Assembly: GCA_004764695.1 (NCBI GenBank)
Contig: SMSO01000035.1
Location: 990,001-1,054,000, forward strand
DNA: 64,000 bases
DNA from: Schizochytrium sp. TIO01
Taxonomy: Eukaryota > Sar > Bigyra > Thraustochytrida > Thraustochytriidae
Reading direction: 5' to 3'
The position numbers were made by a program, and so were the translations under genes. The notes under the pieces were generated by a model. The model was not told the DNA's origin and searched no databases. It saw only the letters and a list, made by a program, of their open reading frames with translations. Below, in pieces: positions 31,830-43,000 of this stretch (position 1 is the stretch's first letter; each line of letters opens with the position of its first letter).

Positions 31830-34748
31830 ATGCGACCTCATGGGCGGCAACAGCCGCGCACCTTCAGCAAGTCAGCTGCGCCAGAAGGATATGTAGCTGG
31901 ATTAGGTCGAGGTGCTGTTGCCTTCACCACGCGCAGCGATGCTGTACCTTTAAGCGGAGGCGCTGGGCGAGGCTCTGGTCCTTTGGCGAGGACCGACTTT
32001 GGTGCGGCGCCCAAGGGATACGTCGCAGGTGCAGGTCGCGGCGCTGGTGGCTTTGGTGAAACCAAGGCCACGGCTGAGTCTACCCGTGAAACCCTCAACG
32101 CTGTCGCGGAATCCCACGCCGCCGCCCATGGTAGCGCTGGTGATCGTGAGGCTGATGAGATCTGGGATGCTGTCGAGCGACGCCTCGCAGATAGGCATCC
32201 GAAGAAGCGTCAACGCGTCAAGAACGATCATGAAAACAACTTGGAAAGCAGAGGTTCTAACGGAGGTTCAAACTTGCGCGCAAGCTCATCTTCGGGGATA
32301 TCAGGGATGCGCATTGCAGACCAGTTCGCGGACTTGAAGCAGCAGCTGAAAACTGTTTCATACGCGGAATGGGACGCCATTCCAGAGGCGAGATCGGGTG
32401 TGCGGGAGCACAGAAGGGAGTACGAAAACTATGCCCCAGTGAGCGACGCAATGCTACTATCGGCAGCTGGACTTGGAGGGACTAGGTCCGGGTCAAACGC
32501 GCTAGGCGTGGAACGTGGAAGAGCGATGTTGAACCAGCTAGATGGAGAAGATGACGGAGCGGTATCTTCAGTGGATGCCAAAGACTATCTTGCATCTCTG
32601 GAGGGTATGGGAGGGGCAGGAGTGGCGGCGAGGATTGGCGATATTCGTAAAGCTCGCATACTGTTCAAGTCAGTTACAGCCAATAATCCTACGCATGCAC
32701 CTGGGTGGATCGCAGCGGCAAGACTTGAGGAAGCGGCAGGAAAACTACTCGATGCCCGTAAAATTATTGCTGAAGGATGTCGCGCATGTCCCGATTCAGA
32801 AGACGTTTGGCTTGAAGCTGCTCGTCTGAACACGCCAGCTAATGCAAAGGTCATTATTGAAAATGGAATTCGCCATTTGCCGCGCTCCATCAAACTTTGG
32901 TACCGTGCTGCAGATCTCGAAGGAGATCAAACTGAGCGCAGGAAACGCGTCATGCGAAGAGCGCTCGAAACTATGCCAACTTCTGAGGAACTTTGGAAGG
33001 CTGCAATTGATCTTGAGGAAAATAAAGCTGACGCGCACATGCTCCTTGCTCGTGCCACGGAATGCGTGCCAGAGTCCGTGGACCTTTGGCTCGCACTCGC
33101 ACAACTTGAAGACTACAAACAAGCACGAGTCGTCTTGCAAACAGCTCGCAAACGCCTTCCCAAAGAACCGAAAATCTGGATTGCTGCCTGTGTGCTAGAA
33201 GAGGCCCAAGTCAAATCAGATTCGCCTGAGGAATCTCGCCAAAAACTTCGTTTAGTGCTCGATAAGGTGGTTAACAAAGCAGTTCAATCGCTATCAATCA
33301 TCGGTGAAGAGAAAACTGGTACGCCGGGTCCAGTTACCAGAGAGGACTGGCTTCAGCATGCTCGTACAATGGAAGAAGCTGGATCTGTAGAGACCTGCAG
33401 GGCTATTATTCGTGGCACACTCACTCTAGGTATTGCAGAAGATGAACGCAAACGTACGTGGTTTGCTGATGCACAAGAATTTGAGAACGAGGAGCACCTC
33501 GTTTGTGTGCGCGCTGTCTTTGCCGAGGCCATGAGTATCTTTTCTGGTCATCGGGATGTCTTGTTGAGAGCAGTTGCTTTTGAAAGCCGCAAAGGTGATA
33601 AGACGACGCTCACAACTCTTTTACATGAAGCTGTAGAGCGATGCCCAAAGGCCGAGCTCTTTTGGCTCATGGCCGCCAAGGAAACTTGGAAAACGCTTGA
33701 TAATCCGCGCGAAGCACGTCAAATTTTGGACCGAGCTTTGGATGCAGGGCACAGCTCTGAACGCGTCTGGCTCGCCGCGTTTAAGCTTGAGTGGGAGACA
33801 GGGAACCTTGCTCAGGCCCGCGAAGTTATTCGCTCTGCTCAGGAAAAATGTCCTACCCCCGCAATGTGGATCAAAGCAGCTCTGCTAGCTCGTGTAGAGC
33901 TTGCAAACGCTTTGCCAAATTCTAATGAGGCCAATAACCTCCTAAAGGAGACACAAGACACGCTGAAGAATGGTTGCGAAAAGTATCCTAAAACTCCGAA
34001 GCTCTGGCTAATGGCAGGTCAACTTGAGCTAAACTATGTTGCTGCCAAAGCACCTGTAAACTCCCCTGATCGCTCCGCAGCTGTCGAGAAAGCTCGACGA
34101 CTTTTTCTAGAAGGTCTGCAGTACGAGCCACACAGCGTTCCTCTTTGGGTAGCTGCAGCGCAACTTGAAAAGCAATACTCTTCACCTGTTAAAGCTCGTT
34201 CTGTACTTGAACTGGCTCGCGTGAAAAATCCTGACAGTCCAGAGCTGTGGCTTGAGTCAGTCCGTCTCGAAAAAGAACAACGTCAACACGGCATGGCAGA
34301 GATACTCATCGCAAAGGCCGTACAATCATGTCCCAAAGCTGGTATTCTCTGGGCGCATATTATCCTCACTGCCCCGCGGCCTGAGCAGCGTGCAAAGTCT
34401 GCAGATGCAATGGAGCGCTGTGAAAACGATGCACGTGTCTTTTGTGCTCTTGGAAGACTTTTTGCCGGAAAGAATAAAGTCAAGGTAGCAAGAAAATGGT
34501 TTGAAGCCGCAGTTGATGCAGATGGAGATTATGGTGACGCGTGGGCATATTTTCTGTATTTTGAGCGTACGGTTGCAAACGACGCAGATGCTGCCATGCA
34601 AATCCAGCGCCGCTGCTTACAGGCTGAACCGCGGCATGGCGAACTCTGGCAACAAATTACTAAGCAAGATAAACTACGTCTGGCCAGTAACCAGGAAAAG
34701 CTTGACGCAGTATTGCAACATATAACAAATGCGCCAAACGCAATCTAG
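31830..34748 (+). CDS. PRPF6: Pre-mRNA splicing factor PRPF6/Prp6
   Basis: The protein has 972 residues (human about 940). PRPF6 bridges U5 with U4/U6 in the tri-snRNP of the spliceosome, in the nucleus. The N-terminal PRP1 domain shows the family hallmark twice: GYVAGLGRGAVAF with TTRSD at about residues 20-38, and GYVAGAGRGAGGF near 62-74. A segment with AEWDAIPE follows (about 180). From about 270 to the end run HAT/TPR-like helical repeats with regularly placed Trp and AR-LE patterns, such as the PxWIAAARLEE and VWLEAARL units. The start ATG is preceded by GCC. The gene is single-exon although it encodes a splicing factor, so introns must exist elsewhere in this genome. TMEM184 follows on the same strand after 376 bp. 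Confidence 0.96.
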   Translation: MRPHGRQQPRTFSKSAAPEGYVAGLGRGAVAFTTRSDAVPLSGGAGRGSGPLARTDFGAAPKGYVAGAGRGAGGFGETKATAESTRETLNAVAESHAAAHGSAGDREADEIWDAVERRLADRHPKKRQRVKNDHENNLESRGSNGGSNLRASSSSGISGMRIADQFADLKQQLKTVSYAEWDAIPEARSGVREHRREYENYAPVSDAMLLSAAGLGGTRSGSNALGVERGRAMLNQLDGEDDGAVSSVDAKDYLASLEGMGGAGVAARIGDIRKARILFKSVTANNPTHAPGWIAAARLEEAAGKLLDARKIIAEGCRACPDSEDVWLEAARLNTPANAKVIIENGIRHLPRSIKLWYRAADLEGDQTERRKRVMRRALETMPTSEELWKAAIDLEENKADAHMLLARATECVPESVDLWLALAQLEDYKQARVVLQTARKRLPKEPKIWIAACVLEEAQVKSDSPEESRQKLRLVLDKVVNKAVQSLSIIGEEKTGTPGPVTREDWLQHARTMEEAGSVETCRAIIRGTLTLGIAEDERKRTWFADAQEFENEEHLVCVRAVFAEAMSIFSGHRDVLLRAVAFESRKGDKTTLTTLLHEAVERCPKAELFWLMAAKETWKTLDNPREARQILDRALDAGHSSERVWLAAFKLEWETGNLAQAREVIRSAQEKCPTPAMWIKAALLARVELANALPNSNEANNLLKETQDTLKNGCEKYPKTPKLWLMAGQLELNYVAAKAPVNSPDRSAAVEKARRLFLEGLQYEPHSVPLWVAAAQLEKQYSSPVKARSVLELARVKNPDSPELWLESVRLEKEQRQHGMAEILIAKAVQSCPKAGILWAHIILTAPRPEQRAKSADAMERCENDARVFCALGRLFAGKNKVKVARKWFEAAVDADGDYGDAWAYFLYFERTVANDADAAMQIQRRCLQAEPRHGELWQQITKQDKLRLASNQEKLDAVLQHITNAPNAI

Positions 34749-35124
34749 TGAATAGAAAAGTCATTTTCATATATAGTTGTAGCTAGTCTTTCCACACTAA
34801 GTTTCCTTTGTTGTATTTCTTTACCTTGTGCGCTTCCCCTTTTCTTAGCTCTTCAATGTGTATCGAACAAGAACCCGCAGCTCAAACCCTTTTTGGGTAT
34901 CTCTAAGAAGCATCTATATAGGGAGGAGCACAACTTCTACCACAAGTACCTGTTTAGGTAGCATCTAGATACTACTGATATGCATAAGTGGCTTTTACGA
35001 AAGTGCTATCTATCTAGCTAGGTGGGAGAGGTCTCTTGAATGAGATAGAAAAGCAAACAACACAAACCTTGTTTCTGACAACGTTTTAGATTGCTGCAAC
35101 GACTCTTGGCATAAAGGCAAGATC
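34749..35124. other. Intergenic, 0.4 kb
   Basis: 3' flank of PRPF6 and promoter of the TMEM184-like gene. AT-rich with pyrimidine-rich stretches; nothing specific seen. Confidence 0.6.
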
Positions 35125-36486
35125 ATGAATGCCCTTGTGCCAGTGATACCCGTTCCAATATTTGCAGCGGCGAAAGAAGCAGCAGAAAGAGCTGCTGATG
35201 AAGCCATTCAGGCTGCTCAGGCTGCGGAGAAAGCAAAACTTGCAGCCCAGCATAACCTACACCAGTCCGTGGGTCCAACTGGCTACGACCATGACCATAT
35301 AGGCCCTTTGCTTGCTGTAGCCGGTGTTTTCACACTCCTTGCTGTTTGTGCATCCGCAATCACGCTTGTCGGCCATCTTCAGAACTTTACGATGCCAGAA
35401 CATCAGATTTTTATATGTAGAATTATTCTCCTTGCACCAATTTACGCAATCATCTCCTTTCTAGCTCTCGCTGCGCCTACGTATGCAGTTGCCCTAGAAA
35501 TGTTAAGAGGGTGCTACGAGGCCTTTGTTCTTTACGCATTTTTTGCCCTCCTCCTTACTTACCTTGGGGGAGAGCGAGCACTCGGTGAGTGGTTGGAGAC
35601 ACGAGGCTATGTCCAGCATTGGGGAATTATCCGGCAATTATTTCCAAAACGCCGCAACATTGCTCTAGGCCATAGCTTCCTGCGACGCGTTCAACAAGGG
35701 ATTCTCCAGTTCGTTTTCGTTAAGCCTATGACAGCACTCTTAGCCTTGCTTCTCTCTCTTGCTGGAGTTTATCATGAAGGCCATTTCAGGATTACTGATG
35801 CCTATCTCTATCTCAGTCTAATCAACAACTGCAGTGTTTCGCTAGCATTGTATTGCCTTGTGCTATTTTATCTGGCGACAGAATCTATTCTTCAGCCTTT
35901 CAAACCAATTTCAAAGTTTCTTGCGGTCAAAGCTGTAATCTTCTTCTGCTATTGGCAATATTGTGGTCTTCAAACGCTCTATCTCGTTTCGATCATTCCA
36001 TCTCAGCCAGTTGTTTCTATGACACAGAATTCATTAATTTGCATTGAGATGTTCATTGCTGCAATTGTTTTCCATATTGCCTTTACACCTTCTGATTATG
36101 CAAGGGGAAGCAATGGCCGCACTCTTGCCTCAAGGCTGGTGTTTCAGAGCGAGATCTTCCGTATGACTCGAAGCAGTATCGCAACAACAACTGCGAAGAC
36201 TGCGGGGGGGTCAATCGCTTCACATTATGATGACCCACTGTTTGATAGTAGTGACGATGGCGCGGAAGGAGCTTCTCGCAGCCGTGGGAGCAATGCAATT
36301 GCCAACGATATGGATACCGATGGGATTGATTCAGATGAAGAAACGAGCAGCTTACTCCCCAAGTTCATCACCGTAATTGATGGACGAGATGTCATCCAGG
36401 AAGGAAAAAACAAATTTATTGATAAGGACCACCCTGAACTTCGAATGGAGCTTGCGGACCATGCATCTGCATTCGAGGCAGTATGA
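35125..36486 (+). CDS. TMEM184 / OST-alpha family membrane protein
   Basis: The protein has 453 residues. An Ala/Glu/Lys-rich amphipathic N-terminal helix (about 10-48) precedes seven hydrophobic segments (about 57-330), the normal number for the DUF300/TMEM184 family. Family signatures are the YEAFVLYAFFALLLTYLGG-type helix with the preceding glycine and cysteine, the FVFVKPMTALLA stretch and the FKPISKFLAVKAVIFFCYWQ-type helix. Animal OST-alpha is a bile-salt and steroid exporter; TMEM184 and plant LAZ1 proteins act in vacuole and endomembrane function. The tail (about 340-453) is hydrophilic with Asp/Ser/Glu clusters and is probably cytosolic. The gene is intronless. The transported substrate cannot be inferred. 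Confidence 0.9.
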   Translation: MNALVPVIPVPIFAAAKEAAERAADEAIQAAQAAEKAKLAAQHNLHQSVGPTGYDHDHIGPLLAVAGVFTLLAVCASAITLVGHLQNFTMPEHQIFICRIILLAPIYAIISFLALAAPTYAVALEMLRGCYEAFVLYAFFALLLTYLGGERALGEWLETRGYVQHWGIIRQLFPKRRNIALGHSFLRRVQQGILQFVFVKPMTALLALLLSLAGVYHEGHFRITDAYLYLSLINNCSVSLALYCLVLFYLATESILQPFKPISKFLAVKAVIFFCYWQYCGLQTLYLVSIIPSQPVVSMTQNSLICIEMFIAAIVFHIAFTPSDYARGSNGRTLASRLVFQSEIFRMTRSSIATTTAKTAGGSIASHYDDPLFDSSDDGAEGASRSRGSNAIANDMDTDGIDSDEETSSLLPKFITVIDGRDVIQEGKNKFIDKDHPELRMELADHASAFEAV

Positions 36487-37944
36487 AAGTTAGTCCTACC
36501 CGAGAAGTTGTTCTCTTGAATTTTGAAGATATATGATTGCCATAATGTTGTATTCTAAACCTCCCGACCAATCAAAACCTCTGTAAAAAAAAATATCGTT
36601 GTCTTTTTACCTTGCTGGGAATTTGCTCGATCAACTTCTAATAGCCTCGGCCTTGAAAATACTTTTTAAAATATCGAAATGAAAATTAAAGCTTGGATAT
36701 TGCTCGCTACCACATTCTTCGTTCACAACATTCTAATGTAAAAGAGCCTATCACGAAAATGAGCTCATCTCGAAAAACATTGGCGTTGTCAATTTATTTA
36801 ATCAAACGCATAGTGTCATACAACTTAATATTTTCTACTAACCGTCTTGCTTTTAATTGAATAATAGACATTGATTCTATTCCTTCATCAATTAAATAAC
36901 AATCCTGGGTTGCTTTACAGCAATCAACCAAATGATGAAATGAGAAGGAGGAAAAAGAAACGTACTCGCAGGTCCTTCTTATGAGATCTATGTGGTGAGA
37001 ATGAGAGAATAGACTGATAAATATTGTCGTGAAATCTCTGCAAGAGTAAACTCAAGCAAAAGGTTGTAGAATATGGTTTTCAACAATCTTATGCCTAACA
37101 TGGTATATATGATAGATTCCAGTGCGTTGCCCTTTCCCGAATCAACTCAAGGGGGAGCAATGACTTCCATATGTTGGCGATCATGATTCTGGCTGTCAAA
37201 ATGTTGCATAGTTCTATACCACGCTTCATTGTTTTCTGAACAATTTGATGCTCTTGCCAGCCCTCAGTCGAACATCCCGGAGCAGAAGTCTTTTCTTTCT
37301 CCTCTTTTTCGCTTTACAAGAAGTCCTAGTAGTAGAGGTCTAGTTAAAATCTTTTAGCTTGGGTGAAAATTCAAGCCAAAACAATCACTAATGCCAAAGG
37401 GAGTGGGAAACATATCTCATACTTTGTCAGGTAGTAGATAGAACCTATGTATCTACTCGCACTAAAAGTTTGTTAAAGGTGTAACATTCGGTTCAGTGTT
37501 GAAGACACATTTGCCCACCACTGCGAGGGAGCTTTCTCACTAGTCTCAGATCCTTCACTTAGATAAAACTCCATCTGCACAGTAATTCGTCGTTAATAGC
37601 TACCTATATTTTACAATAGCACTAGCGCTCCCGATTTAAAATTTTCTTTTTAACTTATACTAGCTTCATAGGCATGTACTATAATTAGTACCTTGTAGCA
37701 TAAACATTAAGCTCATGATGCATTGTGAAATCTACATTCTAGAGGCGTTTTGATCGTCTCTCTTCACTTCGAGGTATAGATAGAAAGCACACACAGATAC
37801 GAGATCACTTTCTTGAATGCAAACTCGCAATACCAGCAAGCAGTAAAGTCTTCCTTTCACTCAAGAGTGACGTCTGCTAGCACGTGTATTGAGGTGATCA
37901 GCAGGTCGTTTTGGTCAGAAGGGCGAGGTTGGGCTTCACACACA
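36487..37944. other. Intergenic, 1.5 kb
   Basis: AT-rich, no supported ORF or RNA gene. The last 132 bp are open in frame with the next gene but contain no ATG in that frame. Confidence 0.6.
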
Positions 37945-38967
37945 ATGCCAAGATCATCTATCCGAACGAGGTCCCGTCGTGGAGAACATCCGAGCACGCT
38001 GGCCCCAGACAATAAAATCAAGCAAGAGATAGGTTACGGTTCACCCGTGGTGAAGCAGACACCGCTCAAGACATCGAGCACTTATGCCCTTCACGATATC
38101 TTCGAGCAAGTGATGGGTTGTGATTCACCCGTGGCGAAGCAGACACCACTCAAGACATCGAGCACTTTTGGACCAGACAATACCCCCAAGCAAGAGATAG
38201 GTATCTGTTCACCCGTGGCGAAGCAGACATCATCCAAGACATCTACAAAACAAACGACACCCAAGACCTCCAGACGCAGAAGTCTCGATCGAAGCAGACC
38301 TTCTCCGATCCACCGTCGCCGATCTCGTACACCTACCCCCCGGTCCCCCGGACCTGCTACTCCTGAACCTGATCCAAAAACTTTACACCTAGATGATTCA
38401 ACAATACTTCCCGCGCCCCCTCCTAGAACTCGAGCGCTGGAGTATAAGTGTAAAGCAGATTTGCTCCCAACATGGCCATTACCGGAAACCATGGGCCGAA
38501 CCTTGGGAATCTCATCCGGGTCTATTACCGATCAGAAATTTAAAAGTGTAGGTGACCTGGTGTATGGAAAATTTGGAAAACATTTCATGCTTATACGGAG
38601 CGTGACAGTCCTCAACAGAGGAAACAAGGTCGAAATCCTCGAAGAGCTTTCTCATCTCGAAGGAGAAATCGAAATTACACTGGAGTACGAATACCATGCT
38701 GCGGTGAAGTTTGCCTTCATTCTTTTTTGTCTCATTCTTGCATCAATTGTTACAAGAACCTTTTTGGATTTAGCTTTACAAGGTGCAACAGTTGCAAGCG
38801 AATATGCGGAGGTACTGCGAGAACTTGCCAAGTCTCTTGTTGACTTCGTCTGGAGCCTCATTTTCACCGCTGTTGGAATCCTCTCGATTCTATCCATGAT
38901 AAAGGGCTACCTTCATCTAACAAGATCACAATCAAGCCATATGTCTAGAGAGATTGTACTTCGCTAA
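37945..38967 (+). CDS. Unknown two-TM protein with 28-residue repeats
   Basis: The protein has 340 residues from the ATG at 37945. Residues 19-102 are three tandem 28-residue repeats (exactly 84 nt each) with the core SPVxKQTPLKTSS; the DNA copies are nearly identical, so expansion is recent. An Arg/Ser/Pro-rich, SR-like segment follows (about 108-145), rich in SP and TP sites. A folded domain (about 170-245) leads to two hydrophobic helices (about 247-275 and 290-315) and a short basic tail. It is predicted to be a membrane-anchored protein with a long, heavily phosphorylatable N-terminal part. No family is recognised. The many (S/T)P motifs would suit a proline-directed kinase substrate; that is inference. 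Confidence 0.75.
   Translation: MPRSSIRTRSRRGEHPSTLAPDNKIKQEIGYGSPVVKQTPLKTSSTYALHDIFEQVMGCDSPVAKQTPLKTSSTFGPDNTPKQEIGICSPVAKQTSSKTSTKQTTPKTSRRRSLDRSRPSPIHRRRSRTPTPRSPGPATPEPDPKTLHLDDSTILPAPPPRTRALEYKCKADLLPTWPLPETMGRTLGISSGSITDQKFKSVGDLVYGKFGKHFMLIRSVTVLNRGNKVEILEELSHLEGEIEITLEYEYHAAVKFAFILFCLILASIVTRTFLDLALQGATVASEYAEVLRELAKSLVDFVWSLIFTAVGILSILSMIKGYLHLTRSQSSHMSREIVLR
38001..38252 (+). repeat. Three 84-bp coding tandem repeats
   Basis: The landmark TTCACCCGTGG recurs at 38040, 38124 and 38208, exactly 84 bp apart, and CCAGACAAT recurs at 38005 and 38173 (2 x 84). The spacing keeps the frame (28 residues). Confidence 0.95.
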
Positions 38968-40071
38968 TCACCAGAATTGAACGATAGTTAAATACTTAAC
39001 CAGACCAGCGTCTGTATAGATTCACAAACTTAATAAAGGCTAAATTGGTGCAATTGAAAGAATTTCTAGATATCATACTGTCATCTATCTCAAAGTGACT
39101 TGCATTGCCGGGCGCACAGTATACTATCTTCTCCAGGAATGGCGGAAAGAAAGCCAAAGAGATAGCATGTGATATAGTATCCTCTAACAATAAAGGGCCT
39201 CGACTCAACTTTTGATCAACTCATCTTTTGATAGCCAACGTTTTCTTTGTTAACCTAGAATTGATGCTGGTATTTTTGGTTACATGAAATGTGCTACGAA
39301 GCGTATTGACTATGCGTCTACGGAAGTTCAATGATGCGATCATACCAAATGAGCGAAGTTCCTTAATCAAGGTGATACAGGTTTTTGGAAGCTAGTTTCT
39401 GGAATGAAAAATAACATGAGGTATACAATCATCAGTCCACCGGCAGGGAGAACTTTCTTTTTCTTTTCCTTTCTCTTCTATTTTGTAATTTTTGTAATTT
39501 CTCATCTTTCAATTCGTCATTTTTTCATATTGCGCAACATGAAGCTAATGGTCTCCCGTAGCACTATGTTCATTCTTATCTTATATATTGTCTGCGGCAC
39601 CTTCAACATACACCCTGGCTTCCTTTCTACGCTATACTAAGAGCCCGTACTGTACCCAGGCATCTCACTTGAGAGCGCTCTCAAACGATACTGGCAATAT
39701 TACAAAGCAACATTAAGAAACAGACTTGAGGACTCGGTGCAGTCCTGTGTAGCATGCTGCCTTCTCTTCCTGTGCATTTTGACGTGGAGGGCCGTACTAG
39801 TTGTCAAGAATTCCTCGAAGGTTCAATACTATCGAGCTGTCGATCAAAGTCTCTACTGTTTTAAGGATAGACAGTCCTATCCAACTTCCTATCTGAGTTA
39901 AGTAGCAATGCATATAGTATTAGGGGCAGCAGGCAGTTAGGCAATAAGAAAGCTCCTAAAAGTACGTAAGAGCCACGAGTTGAGGCGAAGAAGTTCAAGG
40001 GCGATCTCAAAACAACTCAAATTTGAATTGCAAGACAGCACGGAGTGCTTTAGCTTTGCCTTGCAACAGAG
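38968..40071. other. Intergenic, 1.1 kb
   Basis: Holds the ATM promoter. One ATG frame of 78 codons (39404-39640) encodes a hydrophobic peptide with two possible membrane segments; it is F/I-rich in AT-rich DNA and may be chance. Confidence 0.5.
39404..39640 (+). CDS. Doubtful small hydrophobic ORF
   Basis: It has 78 codons from an ATG, with hydrophobic stretches at about residues 17-43 and 52-68. The composition (Phe, Ile, Leu) is what AT-rich pyrimidine-rich DNA gives by chance. No family is recognised. Confidence 0.15.
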   Translation: MKNNMRYTIISPPAGRTFFFFSFLFYFVIFVISHLSIRHFFILRNMKLMVSRSTMFILILYIVCGTFNIHPGFLSTLY

Positions 40072-43000
40072 ATGGCAATCGCAGCAGGCGCAGGTTCGTG
40101 GGCGAGGCTTTACGACCAGCTGCAGGGGATAAAAGCAGGCACGCTCAAAAACCGAGCGACCGCCTTCGAAGAAGTCCGAAGACTCCTTGACGATGAGGCA
40201 TTATGCGAACAAATCACAGCGCATAACACAGAGGTAGAGGCGCAACCGAGCGCGTGGGGCGAGGTTTGCTGCACTACTCTTGAAGGCATTGAATGGATGC
40301 TAAAGAATACCAGGGCACAGAACCTTGCACACGTTATCCAGAGACCCCTCGCCGTGCTGCGAATGGTTGTCTCGATTTCTGGAGGAGCGGAGGGACTTCA
40401 TAGCACACGAGTCACAAAGAGAATTTTGGAATTCTGCTTTGATAAAATGAGTGCTGATAACCATCTTCAGGAAAGTGGGACAGAGTACCTTCACATTATA
40501 CGAAGCCTTTTAAGCTCTTCAAGAGCTCATCATGTTAACCAGAAAATGCTCCAACGAGCTTGGCAGTTCAGCAAAAAGCACATGAACAGCACTCGTGCCA
40601 ATGAAAGCAACCTTGCAGCAGAGCTGCTGTGGGCCTTTCTCAAGTCTGTTCGATTTGAGATATGCAAAGAACTTGAGGTGGATATCATGCACGGAATGCA
40701 GAGTTGGCTATCAGACAATGACGCAAATGATCTACCTAATGATGTTGAACGTCGTGATAAATTTCTTTTGGATATAATTTCGGCTTTCATTTGGGCACGC
40801 CAGCGCTCATTTTACCCGATCCTGGCTGCACACGCAAACATTGTCCCAGATTATGTTTTACGGCGAGTTGCTCAAAAGCTGGTCATAACATCACCTTTGA
40901 GAACCAGTGCTCTATGCTGCCTTCACCGCCAACTTGTTCTATTTGCTCAGCATGCAGAAGCATGGGCTATTGAGCCACAAAACCCCCTTGGTGTTGGACC
41001 AATCAAGACATCTTTGCTGGACAAAGTGTGGACTATTGAGCTAGGAATATTCAAAGACAGCATGAAAGACCTTGCAAACATTGCAAGTTTGTTTAACTTC
41101 CAAGTCGAAAATCAATCTAATACACAGAACTTAGATGAAAACTTTGAAGTGAAGCCAGGGCTCCAGGTCCACCTAGACTTTGCCGCAGATCTTCTTTATT
41201 GGCACGAACAAACGAAAGATTCAAATTTTGGAATCGCAGATATACTCCAAAACATTCAAGAAGCATCCGCTCCAGCTCGTCAACAGAGTATACAAGCGGT
41301 TCCCTGGCTTCAATTACTATGTACATATTTTGACCGTCATTCCAAAATGGGATGGCAAGTTACCAGTGAGGCAAACCTGCAAAGTATTATTCATGTTATG
41401 CACGATCGCCTGAATAGGGTTTCTGCAGCCCAACAAGAAACGGAGTGGATATTAAAGTGCTGTATAAGTCTTATTCGCGCTCGGGACTCAAAACAATCAA
41501 GTTGCTGGTATGAGCTCTGGCGCATTGTTGTAAACAAAGTAATGTTCAAAATACCGCAGGGACATCGTGAGACTGGACTACAACTTGTGATACTTCTCAT
41601 TCATAGGCAGTTTATTGACTCGACGTCTATTGGTTCTGCCACAAAGTCGATCTGCAAGATGTGTGACATTGATCTTGATAGCGAGCATATTCTTCAAAAT
41701 TCTTGCTCTGCAGCGGTGGAACCGAGGGAAAGCGTGCAGCTATCGGAAAACCTCGAAGTTGAACAACATGCTGTATCTTCAAATGATCTATCGGAGCCGA
41801 GTATTGCAAAGTTAGAAGTTCTTGCATGTTTGTTCAGGAGCGCGTCTTTGCACGAAGATCAAGATTTACGGTCACGCCAGATAGTGCTGTCTTGGGCATG
41901 CCACTTTTTACCGACGAGGAAAAAACCTAAAACGCAAGATTTCATAAGGGCGCTGTCCAATCTTTTTGTGGCTCTTACCTCACGTTTGAACATACTTTGG
42001 CAACCGACTTGCTTGAAATGGGATCAACCACATGCACCTGAACGCTCCAATGAAACCACCTACCTCTCCATTTTGGCAGAAGAGGCATGTCAGAAGCAAC
42101 TTTACAATAGATTGGTCAATGAGTCTCATCGCTTGTTAGCCATGCTCAGAGAAAGCGAAAATGAGTCATCTTGTGATACGGCTCGTGCAGTTCGCCAGGC
42201 AGCGCAGCTAGCGTATATCATCGGCCAAGTCTATGAATTAACATGCATGGAATGCAAGGATCAAGATGAAATTCACTCGATCCATGGGCAGCTTCTTTCC
42301 ATGATATTAAAGTATCTTGGACAGAAGAATCTTATTTGGGGTGGAAGTGAACAGCGCACTATCTCAAGCGCTTTAGGTGAAAATTTACTTCTTACCGCGA
42401 TAAAGCCCAGAACCTCTGTTCAGTCGTCCCTTTCTTCGAGAGATTCTGATTTTCCTAGCTGTGCTGTGGACGAGATTTTCTCCATGCTCAAAAATATCAA
42501 ATTGAAGCACCAGGTTGTCTTTGAGCTGGACTCGCCTTCGTTCACAGGATTAGCTTCTTCTTCAACACGCTCGCAAATTACAACTCCAGATGACGTACAA
42601 ACAACGCGACCTGTGTCAGTTGCTGCTCAAACAGCTTCCAAACGGCGGAAGTTGAATTATCTTCGCAATGAACCTGATATGATGGATGTCGACCAGGCTT
42701 TGTTTTATTCGGACCGACATCAAAGCAATCACCCAAATCAAAGTCGGAAGGATACTGATTCTGATAGCAGTGATGAAGAAGATATTGATGCATTCAGTGG
42801 GGAATTTGGAGAATCTTATACCTCCCAACTTACTATTAGTTCAAGTAGGAATAATTTTACGATAAAGCGGTCGGGTTCGCAGGCATCATCCGCCAGAATC
42901 GCTTTAGCAATGAGTCCATCGGTATCTGATATCAACCTTGGACATCGTATTCAGCATTGTGATGCGCTCATATTTGCTCGTAACTTGATTCGTATAGTGA

